From assembly GCA_900473795.1 (NCBI GenBank), contig UCMT01000032.1, forward strand, positions 48,482-112,481: a DNA stretch of 64,000 bases, written 5' to 3'. This document shows, in pieces, positions 54,089 to 64,000 of this stretch (within the stretch, counting starts at the first letter, position 1; every line of letters begins with the position of its first letter). A program made the position numbers and the translations under genes. This DNA comes from Hyphomicrobiales bacterium (GTDB lineage: Bacteria; Pseudomonadota; Alphaproteobacteria; Rhizobiales; Rhizobiaceae). The notes under the pieces were generated by a model, which did not search any database, was not told where the DNA came from, and worked only from the letters and a program-made list of their open reading frames with translations.

Positions 54089-56452
54089 TCAGAACTCCTC
54101 CCAGTTATCCTGGGAAAGTGCCGTGTTGCCGGAAACCTGCGGCACGGCCTTTGGCGCTGGGGCGACATGACGTGTCGGCGCCGGCTTGGCGGGGGCGCCG
54201 TAGCTCGCAGCCTTGGACGGTGCTCGCATCTTGTCGGCGGTGTTGCGCAGCATTTCGGCTGACGACTGGCCCTGGCGCGCGACGTGGAAGCGGGAGACGA
54301 GCGTGCTGAGCGCGCGGGCCTCTTCGTTCAGCGCCATGCTGGCGGCGGTGGTTTCTTCCACCATCGCAGCGTTCTGCTGCGTCACCTGGTCCATCTGGTT
54401 GACGGCCGTGTTGATTTCCTTGAGGCCGACGGCCTGTTCGGAGGCCGAGCCGGAGATCTGGCGGATCAAGCCGTTGATCTGCACCACCTGGTCGGCGATC
54501 TTCTGCAACGCCCCGCCGGCACGACCGACGAGGTCGACGCCCTCGCGCACCTGGCCGGCCGAGGTGTTGATCAACGTCTTGATCTCCTTGGCGGCGTTGG
54601 CCGAGCGCTGTGCGAGTTCGCGCACTTCCTGGGCGACGACCGCGAAGCCCTTGCCGGCGTCGCCGGCGCGGGCGGCTTCGACGCCGGCATTGAGCGCAAG
54701 CAGGTTGGTCTGGAAGGCGATTTCGTCGATAACGCCGATGATGCGGCTGACTTCGCCCGACGACTGCTCGATGCCCTTCATCGCGGCGATCGCCTTCTGC
54801 ACGACTTCACCCGATTGCTCGGCGTCGCTGCTGGCGGTCTCGACCGATTTTGCCGCGACCTTGGCATTGTCGGCGCTGGCATTGACCTGCGAGGTCAGCT
54901 GGTCGAGCGCGGCTGCCGTTTCCTCCAGGCTTGCGGCCTGCTGTTCGGTGCGATGCGAGAGGTCGTTGGCGGCGTTGCTGATTTCGCTGGTGCCGGTGCC
55001 GATGTTGACGACGGAGGTGTTGACCGTCTGGATCGTCTCTTCGAGGCTCTCCATGGCGGAGTTGAAGTCACTCTTCAGCTGCGCATATTCGCCGGGGAAA
55101 TCCTCGATGATCCGATAGGCAAGGTCGCCGGAGGAGAGCTGCGAGAGGCCCTTGGCCAGCTTGGCGACGATGTCGCGCTGGGTAGCGTTCGCCTCAGCGC
55201 GTTCGGTCTCGGACTGGCTGCGCTGCAGTTCGGATTGCAGGCGCTCGTGTTGTGCTTCCGCTTCCAGCCGCTTGCTGTCGGCCAGCTGGTGGCGGAAGCC
55301 TTCCAGCGCCTTGGCAACGGAACCGGTCTCGTCAGTGCGTTCCTGGCCGGAAACCGGCGCGGTGTAGACGCCCTTGCTCAGGTTCTCGACGTCGCTGACC
55401 AGGCCGGCAAGCGGCTTCTGGACGAAGCGGCGAACGGCGAGATAGAGGCCGAGCAGCACGGCGCCGAGCACGATCAAGCCGCCCACGATCATCATGTAGG
55501 TCTGGTCGACGACCGGCGCATTGATCGCCGTTTGCGGCACGTCGACGAGGACGACCCAGGTCGTGTTCACGTCGGGCAGCGCGAAGGGGTAGACGACGCG
55601 GTCGAAGGTCTCATGGCCGTCATAGCTCAGGTTGTGGATCATGCCGGGCTGAGAGGCGGCAAGCGCGTTCTTCACCACATCGGCACCGATGCCGTCATAG
55701 TCCTTCATCAGCAGGTCCGGGATCGGGGCGACAAGCCACTTGCCGCTCTGCGACAGCAGCGTCACGCGGCCGGAACCGAAGGGGTGCATGTCCTTCACCT
55801 TGTTGGCAAGCGAGGTCAGCGACACATCGACGCCGGAGACGCCGAGCAGCTTGCCGTTCGAGATGACCGGGTAGGCGATCGAGGACATGGAGTTGTTGTC
55901 GCCGGTCGTGGTCTCCGTGTAAGGCGCCGTCATCGCGCCCTTGAGGCTCTTGGCCGCCAGCGCGTACCATTCGGCCGGGTAGTCGGAATCGAAGGTCGAG
56001 AAGTCGATACCGGTCTTGCCCTTCGTCCAGTAGGGATTGAGCATTCCATCCTTGGCGGCGCCAAAATCCTTCTTGCCGGCATAGTCCTTGGCCTTGCCGT
56101 CAAAGGCGTTCTGTTCCTCGGCAAACCAGCTGCCGAACGCGAAGGCGTTCTTCTCGACATTGGCCTTCAGCATGTCGACGACGCCCTTGCGGTCGAGATA
56201 ACCGCCTTCGTGGCCGCGGCCGATCACGCCGGCCGTCGAGCGGGCAGCACCGGCAAGCTCGGCGATGTTGCTGGCGATGTCGGATGCGATCGCCTTCGCT
56301 TCGGTGCGCGCCTGATCCAGCACCAGCGTTTCGACACGGTCCTGGGTCTGGGAAATCAGCACATAGTTGGAGGCAAGAAGGACGAGCGCAATGATGCCGC
56401 CCGTCACCGCGATCAGTTTGGTCGCCAGCGATTTGGCTTGGAACTTGAACAT
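54089..56452 (-). CDS. Methyl-accepting chemotaxis protein with dCache sensor and C-terminal NWEEF
   Basis: A 787-residue transmembrane chemoreceptor. TM1 is near residues 12-32, a double-Cache periplasmic sensor spans about 35-318 and TM2 about 320-340. HAMP-type segments follow, then the signalling domain with hairpin tip [35 protein letters not shown] sequence and methylation helices. The last five residues NWEEF form a CheR/CheB tether as in high-abundance receptors. The sensor has EWYALAAKS and [14 protein letters not shown], the general dCache pattern, but I do not see the arginine two residues before the Trp expected of amino-acid-binding members. Ligand unknown. Confidence 0.93.
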   Translation of the reverse strand: MFKFQAKSLATKLIAVTGGIIALVLLASNYVLISQTQDRVETLVLDQARTEAKAIASDIASNIAELAGAARSTAGVIGRGHEGGYLDRKGVVDMLKANVEKNAFAFGSWFAEEQNAFDGKAKDYAGKKDFGAAKDGMLNPYWTKGKTGIDFSTFDSDYPAEWYALAAKSLKGAMTAPYTETTTGDNNSMSSIAYPVISNGKLLGVSGVDVSLTSLANKVKDMHPFGSGRVTLLSQSGKWLVAPIPDLLMKDYDGIGADVVKNALAASQPGMIHNLSYDGHETFDRVVYPFALPDVNTTWVVLVDVPQTAINAPVVDQTYMMIVGGLIVLGAVLLGLYLAVRRFVQKPLAGLVSDVENLSKGVYTAPVSGQERTDETGSVAKALEGFRHQLADSKRLEAEAQHERLQSELQRSQSETERAEANATQRDIVAKLAKGLSQLSSGDLAYRIIEDFPGEYAQLKSDFNSAMESLEETIQTVNTSVVNIGTGTSEISNAANDLSHRTEQQAASLEETAAALDQLTSQVNASADNAKVAAKSVETASSDAEQSGEVVQKAIAAMKGIEQSSGEVSRIIGVIDEIAFQTNLLALNAGVEAARAGDAGKGFAVVAQEVRELAQRSANAAKEIKTLINTSAGQVREGVDLVGRAGGALQKIADQVVQINGLIRQISGSASEQAVGLKEINTAVNQMDQVTQQNAAMVEETTAASMALNEEARALSTLVSRFHVARQGQSSAEMLRNTADKMRAPSKAASYGAPAKPAPTRHVAPAPKAVPQVSGNTALSQDNWEEF

Positions 56453-56737
56453 GAATGTCCCCGCATGGTGAAGTCCGCGGGTTCAAGCCGCGGCGTGACG
56501 CGATCTATTTTGGGAGATGCTCCGTCATGGAGCGCCAGATGCCGACCGACATCGTAAGGCCGCCCTTGATCCTCGGAAGACGAGCCTTTGTAATTGCTTG
56601 AATAGCGCGATATTTATTAAAATTAGCACAACGCAATTTGGCTAGATCGAGCGTTTCATGGATAAATCAAACGCTTATGCCACAGGGGCGACGTTCAGTG
56701 TCCTGATTGCGCAGACGTTCGACTGTGGCCGATGCAA

Positions 56738-57637
56738 TCAGGCTCTTGCATCGACCTCGGTGGCTTCCGGGATGGCCGGCTGCGCACCGGCTTTCAGGCA
56801 GGCGAGCGAGCCGGCGACAGCGGCACGGCGAAGCGCCTTGTCGAAATCGAGACCCGCGTCGAGGCTGGCTGCGAGATAACCGCAGAATGTGTCGCCGGCG
56901 CCGACGGTATCGACCGGCTCGATTTTCAGCCCCTTGGCGCGATGCACATTGCCGTTGCGCACGGCAACGACGCCTTCGGCGCCGAGCGTCACGATCACCG
57001 TCTGCCCCGTTTCAAGCGACAGGCTTTGCATTGCCTCAATGCGTTCTTCTGACGACAAACCTTCACGGCCGGCCAAAAGCTCGAATTCCGTCTCGTTGGC
57101 AACGACGATATCGGCCAGGCGCCCGAGCCGCGCGGCTTCGGACGTCAGCGGGGCGATGTTGATGATCGACGTGATGCCTTTGGTCTTGGCTGCCGTCAGC
57201 GCCCTTTCCACCGAGGCCGGCGGGATTTCGAGCTGCAGCATCAGCGTGTCCCCGGCGCCCATGGCGTCAACGGCAGTCGTGGCATCGCTTTGGCTCACAG
57301 TGCCGTTTGCGCTGGCAACGACAACGATGACATTCTCCCCATCACCGCCGACGAGGATGTGCGCAGTGCCGGTGGGTTCGCTCACCGTTTTTGTCAGGGA
57401 AAGGTCGGTCCCGGCCTGCTTCAGCAGCGCCAGCGCGCCATCGGCAAAACTGTCCGACCCGACGGCACCCGCCATGCGCACAGCCGCTCCGGCGCGCCGC
57501 GCCGCGAGCGCCTGATTGGCCCCCTTGCCGCCGGCGGCCGTCGAGAAACCCGTGCCGGCAACGGTCTCGCCGGGCTTCGGCAGCCGCGCCGTGGTGGCGA
57601 TCAGGTCCATGTTGATGGAACCGAAAACTGTAATCAT
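56738..57637 (-). CDS. rbsK: Ribokinase (PfkB family)
   Basis: A 299-residue sugar kinase phosphorylating ribose. It has VFGSINMDLIATT, GETVAGTGFSTAAGGKGANQALAARRAGA (substrate loop) and the catalytic-base motif DTVGAGDTFCGYLAA. The ATG at 57637 has GGGAGACAC. The start is 49 bases from the rmuC stop on the same strand. No ribose transporter genes are adjacent; the nucleoside hydrolase gene 3 kb away could supply free ribose. Confidence 0.9.
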   Translation of the reverse strand: MITVFGSINMDLIATTARLPKPGETVAGTGFSTAAGGKGANQALAARRAGAAVRMAGAVGSDSFADGALALLKQAGTDLSLTKTVSEPTGTAHILVGGDGENVIVVVASANGTVSQSDATTAVDAMGAGDTLMLQLEIPPASVERALTAAKTKGITSIINIAPLTSEAARLGRLADIVVANETEFELLAGREGLSSEERIEAMQSLSLETGQTVIVTLGAEGVVAVRNGNVHRAKGLKIEPVDTVGAGDTFCGYLAASLDAGLDFDKALRRAAVAGSLACLKAGAQPAIPEATEVDARA

Positions 57638-57686
57638 CTGAAGTGTCTCCCGGCAGGCGATTTTTGCCGGACAGTGCCCGAGACGG

Positions 57687-58886
57687 TCAGTCCTCGTCAA
57701 CCACCCGCAGCTTCAATTGCCCCAGACGATTGTCAAAGGATTTCGGTTCCGGTTTGGTATCGGGTGATGCGCCGGCGGTTTCTAGATCCAGCGCCTCGAT
57801 CCTGGTGCCGCGCCGCTTGAGCTTCTCCGACGAGGTCAGGATGTCGTCGACATCCTTCTGCGTCGTGAGAAAATGACCGTGCAGCTTGCGCACCCGGTCG
57901 TCGAGCCGGGTCAGGTCCTCCATCAGCCGGATCACCTCGCCCTGGATCAGATGCGCCTGTTCGCGCATTCGGGCATCGCGCAGGATCGCCTGGATGACCT
58001 GGATCGACAGCATCAGCAGCGACGGCGAGACGATGACGATCCGCGCCCGGTGCGCCTTCTGGACGATCGCCTCGAAATTCTCGTGGATTTCGGCAAAGAT
58101 CGATTCGGAGGGCACGAACAGGAACGCGGTATCCTGGGTCTCGCCGGCGATCAGGTATTTGCCTGAAATATCCCGGATATGCACCTCCATGTCGCGGCGG
58201 AACTGTTGCGCGGCCTGCCGGGAGGCTTCCGGATCGACGGCGTTGCGGATCGCATTCCAGCCTTCCAGCGGAAACTTGGCGTCGATCACCAGCGCCGGCT
58301 GCCCGTTCGGCATCCGGACCGTGCAGTCCGGCCGCGATCCATTCGACAGCGTCGTCTGGAAGGCATAGGAGCCCATCGGCAGGCCGTCGGCGATGATCGT
58401 TTCCATGCGCGACTGGCCGAAGGCGCCGCGCGTCTGCTTGTTGGAAAGAATGCTCTGCAGTCCTGCCATGTCCTTGGCCAGCGACTGGATATTGGTCTGC
58501 GCCGTGTCGATTACGGCAAGCCGCTCCTGCAGCCGGCGCAGGTTCTCGTGCGTCGCCTTCGTCTGCTCGCTGATCGAGGCGCCGAGCCGGTGCGTCATGC
58601 CGTCGATCCTCTGGCTGATCGACTGGTTGAGCTCGGATTGGCGCGCGCCGAACACTTCCGCCATCGCCGCAATGCGGCCTTGCATCTCCGTCTGTGCGGC
58701 AAGCAGCGCGGTCATCCGCTGTTCCGCCTCCAGCGCAGCTTGCCGGGCACGCTGCCGCCGAAGCACACTCGGAATGCCGGCGATGAGCAGCATCGCAATG
58801 GCGACGAACAGGCCCATGCCGAGTGTTACGGAATAGGCGCCGACGATGAAAAGAGGCTGGTCGAAGGTGAGTGTCACAGGTTCCAT
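57687..58886 (-). CDS. rmuC: DNA recombination protein RmuC
   Basis: A 399-residue protein with an N-terminal membrane helix (VTLGMGLFVAIAMLLIAGI), a long coiled coil (about residues 45-140) and the RmuC nuclease-like domain with the signatures DAKFPLEGWNAI, FLFVPSESIFAEI and IVSPSLLMLSIQVIQAILRD. It limits inversions between short repeats in E. coli. It lies upstream of rbsK on the minus strand, divergent from def. Confidence 0.93.
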   Translation of the reverse strand: MEPVTLTFDQPLFIVGAYSVTLGMGLFVAIAMLLIAGIPSVLRRQRARQAALEAEQRMTALLAAQTEMQGRIAAMAEVFGARQSELNQSISQRIDGMTHRLGASISEQTKATHENLRRLQERLAVIDTAQTNIQSLAKDMAGLQSILSNKQTRGAFGQSRMETIIADGLPMGSYAFQTTLSNGSRPDCTVRMPNGQPALVIDAKFPLEGWNAIRNAVDPEASRQAAQQFRRDMEVHIRDISGKYLIAGETQDTAFLFVPSESIFAEIHENFEAIVQKAHRARIVIVSPSLLMLSIQVIQAILRDARMREQAHLIQGEVIRLMEDLTRLDDRVRKLHGHFLTTQKDVDDILTSSEKLKRRGTRIEALDLETAGASPDTKPEPKSFDNRLGQLKLRVVDED

Positions 58887-59030
58887 GGGCGCAGCCTAAG
58901 CGGATTCGGCAGGAGTGACCAGATCAAAACAAGAACATTGGTGAAGCAATTGACATAACCTGCCGAAATTCCCGGCAAAAATCGTGAAACGAGAATTCCA
59001 TCAATGCGAAAGATCGGCTATGGGAGCCAC

Positions 59031-59555
59031 ATGACCATCAAGCCGCTCATCATTCTCCCCGATCCCGTGCTGCGCCAGCTTTCCAAGCCGGTGGAAACGG
59101 TCGATGCCGATGTCCGCCGTCTTGCCGACGACATGCTCGACACCATGTATGACGCGCCCGGCATTGGCCTGGCAGCGATCCAGATCGGCATTGCGAAGCG
59201 CATGCTCGTCATCGATCTTGCGAAGGAAGGCGAGGAAAAGCAGCCGCTGGTCTTCATCAACCCGCAGATCGTCAAGTCTTCCGACGAGCGCTCGGTCTAC
59301 GAGGAAGGCTGCCTGTCGATCCCGGATTACTATGCCGAGGTCGAGCGCCCGGCCGCAATCACCGTCGACTATGTCGATCGTGACGGCAAGCAGCAGACGG
59401 TGGATGCGGATGGCCTCTTGGCGACCTGCCTGCAGCACGAGATCGACCACCTGAACGGCGTGCTGTTCATCGATCATATCTCCAAGCTCAAGCGCGAAAT
59501 GGTGATCCGCAAATTCACCAAGGCCGCCAAGGTCCGCGGCGCCAAGGCGATTTAA
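59031..59555 (+). CDS. def: Peptide deformylase
   Basis: A 174-residue iron/zinc hydrolase that removes the N-formyl group from nascent proteins. All three motifs are present: [23 protein letters not shown] and [12 protein letters not shown]. The ATG at 59031 gives the family N-terminus [16 protein letters not shown]; an ATG at 59004 would add nine residues. In rhizobia the next gene is normally fmt, but here a toxin-antitoxin pair intervenes. Confidence 0.95.
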   Translation: MTIKPLIILPDPVLRQLSKPVETVDADVRRLADDMLDTMYDAPGIGLAAIQIGIAKRMLVIDLAKEGEEKQPLVFINPQIVKSSDERSVYEEGCLSIPDYYAEVERPAAITVDYVDRDGKQQTVDADGLLATCLQHEIDHLNGVLFIDHISKLKREMVIRKFTKAAKVRGAKAI

Positions 59556-59587
59556 GGCCTGCATTGAAAATGATGACCTTCGGGCCT

Positions 59588-59606
59588 ATGATATCACTGA
59601 TATCAT
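59588..59606. promoter_or_regulatory. Palindromic operator of the toxin-antitoxin operon
   Basis: ATGATATCACTGATATCAT is a palindrome with a single unpaired centre base (nine-base perfect arms). It ends 14 bases before the antitoxin start and overlaps the likely -10 region. Ribbon-helix-helix antitoxins bind such sites with their toxin to repress the operon. Confidence 0.75.
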
Positions 59607-59620
59607 CGTGGAGGTTGCGC

Positions 59621-59908
59621 ATGGGCGATCTGCTGATCCGAAATATCTCCGATGCTTTGAAGCGCGACATCGCCGCTGCGGCCGATCGCACGGGGCGCAG
59701 TCTTTCCGACGAAGCCAAGGATCTTTTGCGCAAGGGCCTGATTGCCGAGAAGGATATCAAGCCGGTGGAAGAACAATCCGCTTACGATGTTCTGCGCGCG
59801 GCTTTTGGCGCAGACGTGGGATTGGGTGACGATTTCGCCGCTATTCTGGATGAAGTGGAAGCCGAGCGGAAGAAGGACTTTGGCCGCCCGCCGGTGGAAT
59901 TTGAATGA
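59621..59908 (+). CDS. FitA/VapB-like antitoxin (ribbon-helix-helix)
   Basis: A 95-residue protein. The N-terminal 45 residues (MGDLLIRNISDALKRDIAAAADRTGRSLSDEAKDLLR) have the Arc-like ribbon-helix-helix pattern of FitA/StbC antitoxins: a beta strand LLIRNI, then two helices. The acidic C-terminal part (about 50-95) would wrap and neutralise the PIN toxin. GGAGG lies six bases before the ATG. Its stop overlaps the toxin start (ATGA), as usual for these operons. Confidence 0.88.
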   Translation: MGDLLIRNISDALKRDIAAAADRTGRSLSDEAKDLLRKGLIAEKDIKPVEEQSAYDVLRAAFGADVGLGDDFAAILDEVEAERKKDFGRPPVEFE

Positions 59909-60327
59909 TCGTCCTCGATACGAACATCATTTCGGAACTCATAAAATCATCTCCGGATCGAAATGTCGTCCTATGGTTTCGGCGTGAGGCTCAATCCAAC
60001 TTGTATTTGAATTCCGTTGTCGTCATGGAGCAATCGTTCGGCGCAGAGCGGTTTTATCTGCGTACAGGTTCGGACCGATATATTCGGTCACTGGAAAATC
60101 TGCTGGCGACCCAGTTTCGAGGACGTGTCTTGGAATTTGTAGAAGGAACCCCCGTCCTTTCCGGCCGCCTCCGTGCCAAGCGTGAAAGCATCGGCCGCCC
60201 GATCTCGGTTCAGGACGCCATGATCGCCGCGATCTGTCTTTCCCACGATGCGACGCTGGCGACGCGCAACACAAAAGACTTCGAGGGGCTTGATTTGAAG
60301 CTCGTAAACCCGTTTGAAGAGGCCTGA
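59905..60327 (+). CDS. PIN-domain toxin (FitB/VapC family ribonuclease)
   Basis: A 140-residue PIN nuclease. All expected acidic residues are visible: Asp5 in [11 protein letters not shown], Glu42 in [12 protein letters not shown], Asp104 in [12 protein letters not shown] and Asp125 in TRNTKDF. Homologous toxins cut tRNA or rRNA when freed from the antitoxin, stopping translation. Overlaps the antitoxin gene by four bases and ends 22 bases before fmt. The intact active site argues that it is functional. Confidence 0.9.
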   Translation: MIVLDTNIISELIKSSPDRNVVLWFRREAQSNLYLNSVVVMEQSFGAERFYLRTGSDRYIRSLENLLATQFRGRVLEFVEGTPVLSGRLRAKRESIGRPISVQDAMIAAICLSHDATLATRNTKDFEGLDLKLVNPFEEA

Positions 60328-60349
60328 TCAGAACGGGAGTCCGCGCGCC

Positions 60350-61285
60350 GTGCCGCTTCGCATCATCTTCATGGGAACGCCCGAATTTTCGGTTCCGACA
60401 TTGGCGGCGTTGGCCGAGGCCGGCCACAAGATCGTTGCCGTCTATACCCAGCCGCCGCGCCCCGGTGGCCGGCGGGGGCTCGATCTGCAGAAATCGCCGG
60501 TGCACCAGGCGGCGGAGCTGCTCGGCATCGAGGTGCTGACGCCCGTCAACTTCAAGGACGCCGCCGACCGGCAGACCTTTCGCGATTTCGATGCGGATGT
60601 GGCGGTCGTCGTCGCCTATGGCCTGCTTTTGCCGGAGGAAATCCTCAACGGGACGCGGCTCGGCTGCTACAACGGCCATGCCTCGCTCCTGCCGCGCTGG
60701 CGGGGTGCTGCACCGATCCAGCGGGCGATCATGGCGGGCGACCATGAGACCGGCATGATGGTGATGAAGATGGACAAGGGGCTCGACACCGGCCCTGTGG
60801 CGCTGACCAAGGTCGTGGCCATCGGCAACGAGATGACGGCGGGTGAACTGCACGACAGGCTGATGCTGGCTGGAGCGGACCTGATGAAGGACGCCATGGA
60901 CAAGCTTGACGGCGGCGACCTGCCGCTGACGCCGCAGGCGGAGCATGGCGTCATCTATGCCGCCAAGATCAGCAAGGCGGAAACGCGGATCAATTTCTCC
61001 AGAACGGCGGCCGAGGTTCACAATCATATTCGCGGTCTCTCGCCTTTTCCCGGCGCCTGGTTCGAAGTCGAAATCGGCGGCAAGATGGAGCGGGTCAAGG
61101 TTCTCTCGTCCGCCGTCGAAAAGGTGGGTGGCGAAACCGGCACCGCCCTGTTCGACGACCTGACGATTGCCTGCGACAATGGTTCGGTGCGGCTGACACG
61201 CCTGCAGAAGGCTGGCGGCAAGGTGCTCGATGCCGATGATTTCCGCCGGGGTACGCCCATTCCGGCCGGCACAAGGCTTTTCTGA
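60350..61285 (+). CDS. fmt: Methionyl-tRNA formyltransferase
   Basis: A 311-residue enzyme that formylates initiator Met-tRNA with 10-formyl-THF. Landmarks are [29 protein letters not shown], the catalytic Asn-X-His in [17 protein letters not shown] and the Asp in DKGLDTGPV, with a C-terminal OB-fold tRNA-binding domain. Starts with GTG (60350), GGGAG ten bases upstream. The residue between Asn and His is Gly where Val/Ile is common. Overlaps truA by one base (TGATG). It may now depend on readthrough from the toxin-antitoxin promoter. Confidence 0.95.
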   Translation: MPLRIIFMGTPEFSVPTLAALAEAGHKIVAVYTQPPRPGGRRGLDLQKSPVHQAAELLGIEVLTPVNFKDAADRQTFRDFDADVAVVVAYGLLLPEEILNGTRLGCYNGHASLLPRWRGAAPIQRAIMAGDHETGMMVMKMDKGLDTGPVALTKVVAIGNEMTAGELHDRLMLAGADLMKDAMDKLDGGDLPLTPQAEHGVIYAAKISKAETRINFSRTAAEVHNHIRGLSPFPGAWFEVEIGGKMERVKVLSSAVEKVGGETGTALFDDLTIACDNGSVRLTRLQKAGGKVLDADDFRRGTPIPAGTRLF

Positions 61286-62028
61286 TGCCGCGTTTCCGCA
61301 TGACGATCGAATATGACGGCTCGGCCTATGTCGGCTGGCAGCGGCAGGAGAACGGACCCTCGGTGCAAGGCGCCGTCGAGAAGGCGATCCTCAGCCTCAC
61401 CGGCGAGACCGTTTCGATCCGTGGCGCGGGGCGCACCGATTCCGGCGTACATGCCAGGGGGCAGGTGGCGCATGCCGATCTCACCCGGTCCTGGAAGCCC
61501 GCAACCTTGCGCAATGCGCTGAACGCCCATCTGGGCCAGGCTTCCGAACAGGTGGCGATCATTGACGCCGCGGAAGTGACGCCCGAGTTCGACGCGCGGT
61601 TTTCGGCGCTGAGGAGGCATTATCTTTACCGCATCATCTCGCGTCCGGCGCCGCTGGCGCTGGATGCGAAGCGGGCGTGGTGGGTGCCGAAGACGCTCGA
61701 TCATGCGGCGATGCATGCCGCGGCGCAGATGCTCGTCGGGCATCATGACTTCACCACCTTCCGCTCGACCCATTGCCAGGCCAACAGCCCGATGCGCACG
61801 ATCGACCGGCTCGACGTGACGCGGGACGGCGACCTCGTCGAAATCCGCGCCACGGCGCAGAGCTTCCTGCACAACCAGATACGCTCCTTCGCCGGCACTC
61901 TGAAGCTGGTGGGCGAGGGCAAGTGGACGCCGGACGACGTGCGCGCGGCACTGGAGGCGAGGGACCGCAAGGCCTGCGGGCCCGTGGCGCCGCCGGACGG
62001 GCTCTATTTCATGCAGGTCGACTACTGA
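61285..62028 (+). CDS. truA: tRNA pseudouridine38-40 synthase TruA
   Basis: A 247-residue pseudouridine synthase for the anticodon stem. The catalytic Asp is in [24 protein letters not shown]-like [32 protein letters not shown] and [14 protein letters not shown] are family signatures. The start codon overlaps the fmt stop, indicating coupled translation. Usual def-fmt-truA order. Confidence 0.96.
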   Translation: MPRFRMTIEYDGSAYVGWQRQENGPSVQGAVEKAILSLTGETVSIRGAGRTDSGVHARGQVAHADLTRSWKPATLRNALNAHLGQASEQVAIIDAAEVTPEFDARFSALRRHYLYRIISRPAPLALDAKRAWWVPKTLDHAAMHAAAQMLVGHHDFTTFRSTHCQANSPMRTIDRLDVTRDGDLVEIRATAQSFLHNQIRSFAGTLKLVGEGKWTPDDVRAALEARDRKACGPVAPPDGLYFMQVDY

Positions 62029-62039
62029 GCGCCAGCAGG

Positions 62040-62642
62040 TCAGGCCGGCATCAGGCCGAGCACGCGCGGAAGACTCTCGCTGAGCATGAGCGAGGGCAGG
62101 ATCAGCAGGGCGGACAATGCGGAGGCGAGCAGCGTCTGGTCTTTGGCGATGGTTTTCACCAGCCGGAAAATCGCGGTGAAATTCGCCAAGAGCAGGATCA
62201 GCGACAGCACGCTCGTCAGGCCTTCGCTGTTCGGAATGACCAGCCTGATTGCCAACGGAACGGCCATGGCATAGACCGTGGGCACGGCCAGCCAGTTGCT
62301 GGTGATGAGGATCGGCGCCAGCAGTTCGCCGTAACCGAGCGGCTTTGCCAGCGCCGCGACGAGCACCAGCGGCACGACCCACATGGCCATGTCGACGAAG
62401 AGCAGCTTGAGGATGAAGATCAACCCCGTTTCGGCTCCCTGCGGCATGTTCGCCAGATAATAGAGACGCCACGCGGCCCAGCCGACGGCCATTGCCGGCA
62501 GGCACCAGAGGAAGGCGGCAAAGGAGCGCCAGACACCGAGCGCGGTGATGTCGAGCCAGTCGAACCCGGTCTTGTCACCGAGGATCAGCAGCCAGATTCC
62601 CCTGATGTAATTGCCGATCTCCTCAATCTGCGGCATGGCCAA
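62040..62642 (-). CDS. Multi-pass inner-membrane protein of unknown function
   Basis: A 200-residue hydrophobic protein with about five membrane helices (near residues 38-58, 74-98, 106-130, 140-163 and 168-190). I recognise no family motif. Homologous proteins seem to accompany dapE in rhizobia, so I read it as real. The start at 62642 (or ATG 62636) overlaps the dapE end by 14-20 bases, and no ribosome site is visible, suggesting coupling to dapE. Convergent with truA. Confidence 0.7.
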   Translation of the reverse strand: MAMPQIEEIGNYIRGIWLLILGDKTGFDWLDITALGVWRSFAAFLWCLPAMAVGWAAWRLYYLANMPQGAETGLIFILKLLFVDMAMWVVPLVLVAALAKPLGYGELLAPILITSNWLAVPTVYAMAVPLAIRLVIPNSEGLTSVLSLILLLANFTAIFRLVKTIAKDQTLLASALSALLILPSLMLSESLPRVLGLMPA

Positions 62643-63816
62643 ACCAGCGGCTGATGAAGGTTTCGTAGATCTGCGTCAGCGTTTCGAGGTCGGCAACGGC
62701 AACACGTTCGTCGACCATGTGCATGGTCTGGCCGACCAGGCCGAATTCGACGACCGGGCAATAGTCCTTGATGAAGCGCGCATCCGACGTGCCGCCGGTG
62801 GTCGACAGCGTCGGCTCGCGGCCGGTGACGGCTTCGACCGCGCCCGACAGGGAAGCGATCAATGCATTGTTGCGGGTGAGGAAGACGTGGCTCGGGCGCT
62901 CGCTCCAGACGATATCGTATTTGACCGGCGGCCGGCCGGGACGAAGCACGCTGTCGGCGCCGGCGCGGTCGAGGCGGGCAATGATCTCGGCCTTCAGGCT
63001 ATCGACGCTCCAGGTGTCGTTGAAGCGGATGTTGAAGCGCGCCGATGCCTTGGCCGGAATGACGTTGACCGCCGTGTTGGCGACGTCGATCGTCGTCACC
63101 TCGAGATTGGAGGGCTGGAAATCGTCGGTGCCGGCATCGAAAGGTGGATCCATCAGCGCCTGCGTCAGGGAAAGGATGCCGCGCACGGGGCTGTCGGCGA
63201 GATGCGGATAGGCGGCGTGGCCCTGCACGCCGTGCACCGTGACGGTGCCCGACAGCGAGCCGCGCCGGCCGATCTTGATCATGTCGCCGAGCTTGTCCGG
63301 ATTGGTCGGTTCACCGACGAGGCAAGCATCCCAGCGCTCGCCCTTTGCCGCCGCCCATTCGAGCAACTTGACGGTGCCGTTGATCGCCGGGCCTTCCTCG
63401 TCGCCGGTGATCAGGAAGGAGATCGATCCCTGTGGCTTGCCATTCTTCTCGATATGGCGGGCGACGGCGGCGGCGAAACAGGCAATGCCGCCCTTCATGT
63501 CGACGGCGCCGCGGCCATACATCTCGCCATCCGCAATATCGGCGGAGAACGGGCCATGCGTCCAGGCCGCCTCGTCGCCAACCGGCACGACGTCGGTATG
63601 GCCGGCAAACATCAGGTGCGGGCCGTCGGTGCCGAGGCGGGCATAGAGGTTTTCGATGTCCGGCGTGCCGTCCTCGGCCGCCGTCACCCGTTCGACGGCA
63701 AAACCGAGCGGCTTCAGCATGGCTTCGAGCGCACTCAAGGCGCCGCCTTCTGAAGGGGTTACGGAGGGGCAGCGGATCAGGGTGGCGAGATTGGCGAGGG
63801 GATCGATAACGGTCAT
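62623..63816 (-). CDS. dapE: Succinyl-diaminopimelate desuccinylase
   Basis: A 397-residue M20 zinc peptidase-type enzyme in lysine and diaminopimelate (peptidoglycan) synthesis. Zinc motifs are [20 protein letters not shown] and [13 protein letters not shown] with the catalytic glutamate pair, and a C-terminal [13 protein letters not shown] histidine region. Starts at ATG 63816 (weak ribosome site). The dimerisation lid (about 185-290) is intact. The dapD partner is not in the window. Confidence 0.96.
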   Translation of the reverse strand: MTVIDPLANLATLIRCPSVTPSEGGALSALEAMLKPLGFAVERVTAAEDGTPDIENLYARLGTDGPHLMFAGHTDVVPVGDEAAWTHGPFSADIADGEMYGRGAVDMKGGIACFAAAVARHIEKNGKPQGSISFLITGDEEGPAINGTVKLLEWAAAKGERWDACLVGEPTNPDKLGDMIKIGRRGSLSGTVTVHGVQGHAAYPHLADSPVRGILSLTQALMDPPFDAGTDDFQPSNLEVTTIDVANTAVNVIPAKASARFNIRFNDTWSVDSLKAEIIARLDRAGADSVLRPGRPPVKYDIVWSERPSHVFLTRNNALIASLSGAVEAVTGREPTLSTTGGTSDARFIKDYCPVVEFGLVGQTMHMVDERVAVADLETLTQIYETFISRWFGHAAD

Positions 63817-63949
63817 CAAGAAAGGCCTGTTGTCTTCAAGGGCTTGGTGTAACCGATCCCCACCGGACTGTCACGGGGTCACTCTCTGCTTTGGGAGGGT
63901 CGGCTCGCGGTGCAGGATTCAGATGATTTTCGCGTCAAGCAATGGTTCA

Positions 63950-64000
63950 CTCGCCGCTTTGCGGCGACCTCCCCTCGAGGGGGAGGTGGATCTCCCTCTT
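63950..64000. repeat. Palindromic intergenic repeat at right edge, cut by window
   Basis: GCCGC-TTT-GCGGC (63953-63965) is followed by the inverted repeat built from CCTCCCC and GGGGGAGG around TCGA (63967-63987) and a further CTCCCTCTT at the edge. This is the same G/C-rich hairpin style as 8919-9068 and is typical of rhizobial dispersed repeats. Its right boundary is outside the window. Confidence 0.65.

Overview
The window is an intact, gene-dense stretch of a Rhizobiaceae chromosome (Sinorhizobium / Rhizobium / Agrobacterium relatives). The evidence is high GC content, rhizobial gene order (lptC-lptA-lptB-rpoN-hpf-ptsN; olsB next to a malic enzyme fused to a phosphotransacetylase-like domain, then mutS, glnD, murJ, trpS; olsA-miaB-phoH-ybeY-tlyC-lnt-praR-metK), an OlsB/OlsA pair for ornithine lipids, a PraR-type regulator, a chemoreceptor ending in a CheR-tether pentapeptide, and rhizobial palindromic intergenic repeats. 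No rRNA, tRNA, CRISPR, prophage or insertion sequence was seen. The genus is inferred from remembered gene order, not from a database search.

Layout. 1-3.9 kb: accessory genes. These are a partial MarR-like gene divergent from a glutathione S-transferase, an M29 aminopeptidase, the stub of an internally deleted nuclease gene, and an EamA exporter divergent from its MarR regulator across a perfect palindrome. 3.9-8.9 kb: hemW, rdgB, a VOC protein and rph on the minus strand, divergent from hrcA-grpE. 9.1-11.2 kb: a two-gene oxidoreductase operon (lactone oxidase plus SDR) behind a long inverted repeat. 11.5-17 kb: the envelope and nitrogen-control cluster lptCAB-rpoN-hpf-ptsN. 17.2-25.5 kb: S49 peptidase, ihfB, a LapA-domain protein, a CoxG-like protein, two RNA methyltransferases, lspA, a hybrid histidine kinase and olsB. 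25.5-25.8 kb: a probable small RNA gene and two palindromic repeats. 25.8-37 kb: malic enzyme, mutS, glnD and murJ. An RDD/GYF membrane-protein gene sits between mutS and glnD, bounded by a second copy of the mutS 3' end. 37-51.3 kb: trpS, stress and Fe-S carriers, tRNA modification genes (tsaB, miaB, trmB), olsA, the phoH-ybeY-tlyC-lnt run, praR and metK. 51.3-52.6 kb: a small heat-shock operon whose leader looks like a ROSE RNA thermometer. 52.6-58.9 kb: nucleoside hydrolase, a small repeat protein, a chemoreceptor, ribokinase and rmuC. 59-62 kb: the def-fmt-truA operon, split by a FitAB/VapBC-type toxin-antitoxin pair. 62-64 kb: a membrane protein and dapE, then a palindromic repeat at the edge.

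Most of the window is housekeeping: translation initiation and tRNA/rRNA modification, envelope assembly (Lpt, Lnt, LspA, MurJ), nitrogen signalling (PtsN, RpoN, GlnD) and the heat-shock response (HrcA, GrpE, IbpA). The most unusual items are the mutS/glnD insertion with its duplicated mutS end, the toxin-antitoxin pair inside def-fmt, the ROSE-like thermosensor, the sRNA candidate downstream of olsB, and the nuclease stub that keeps only both ends of the gene.
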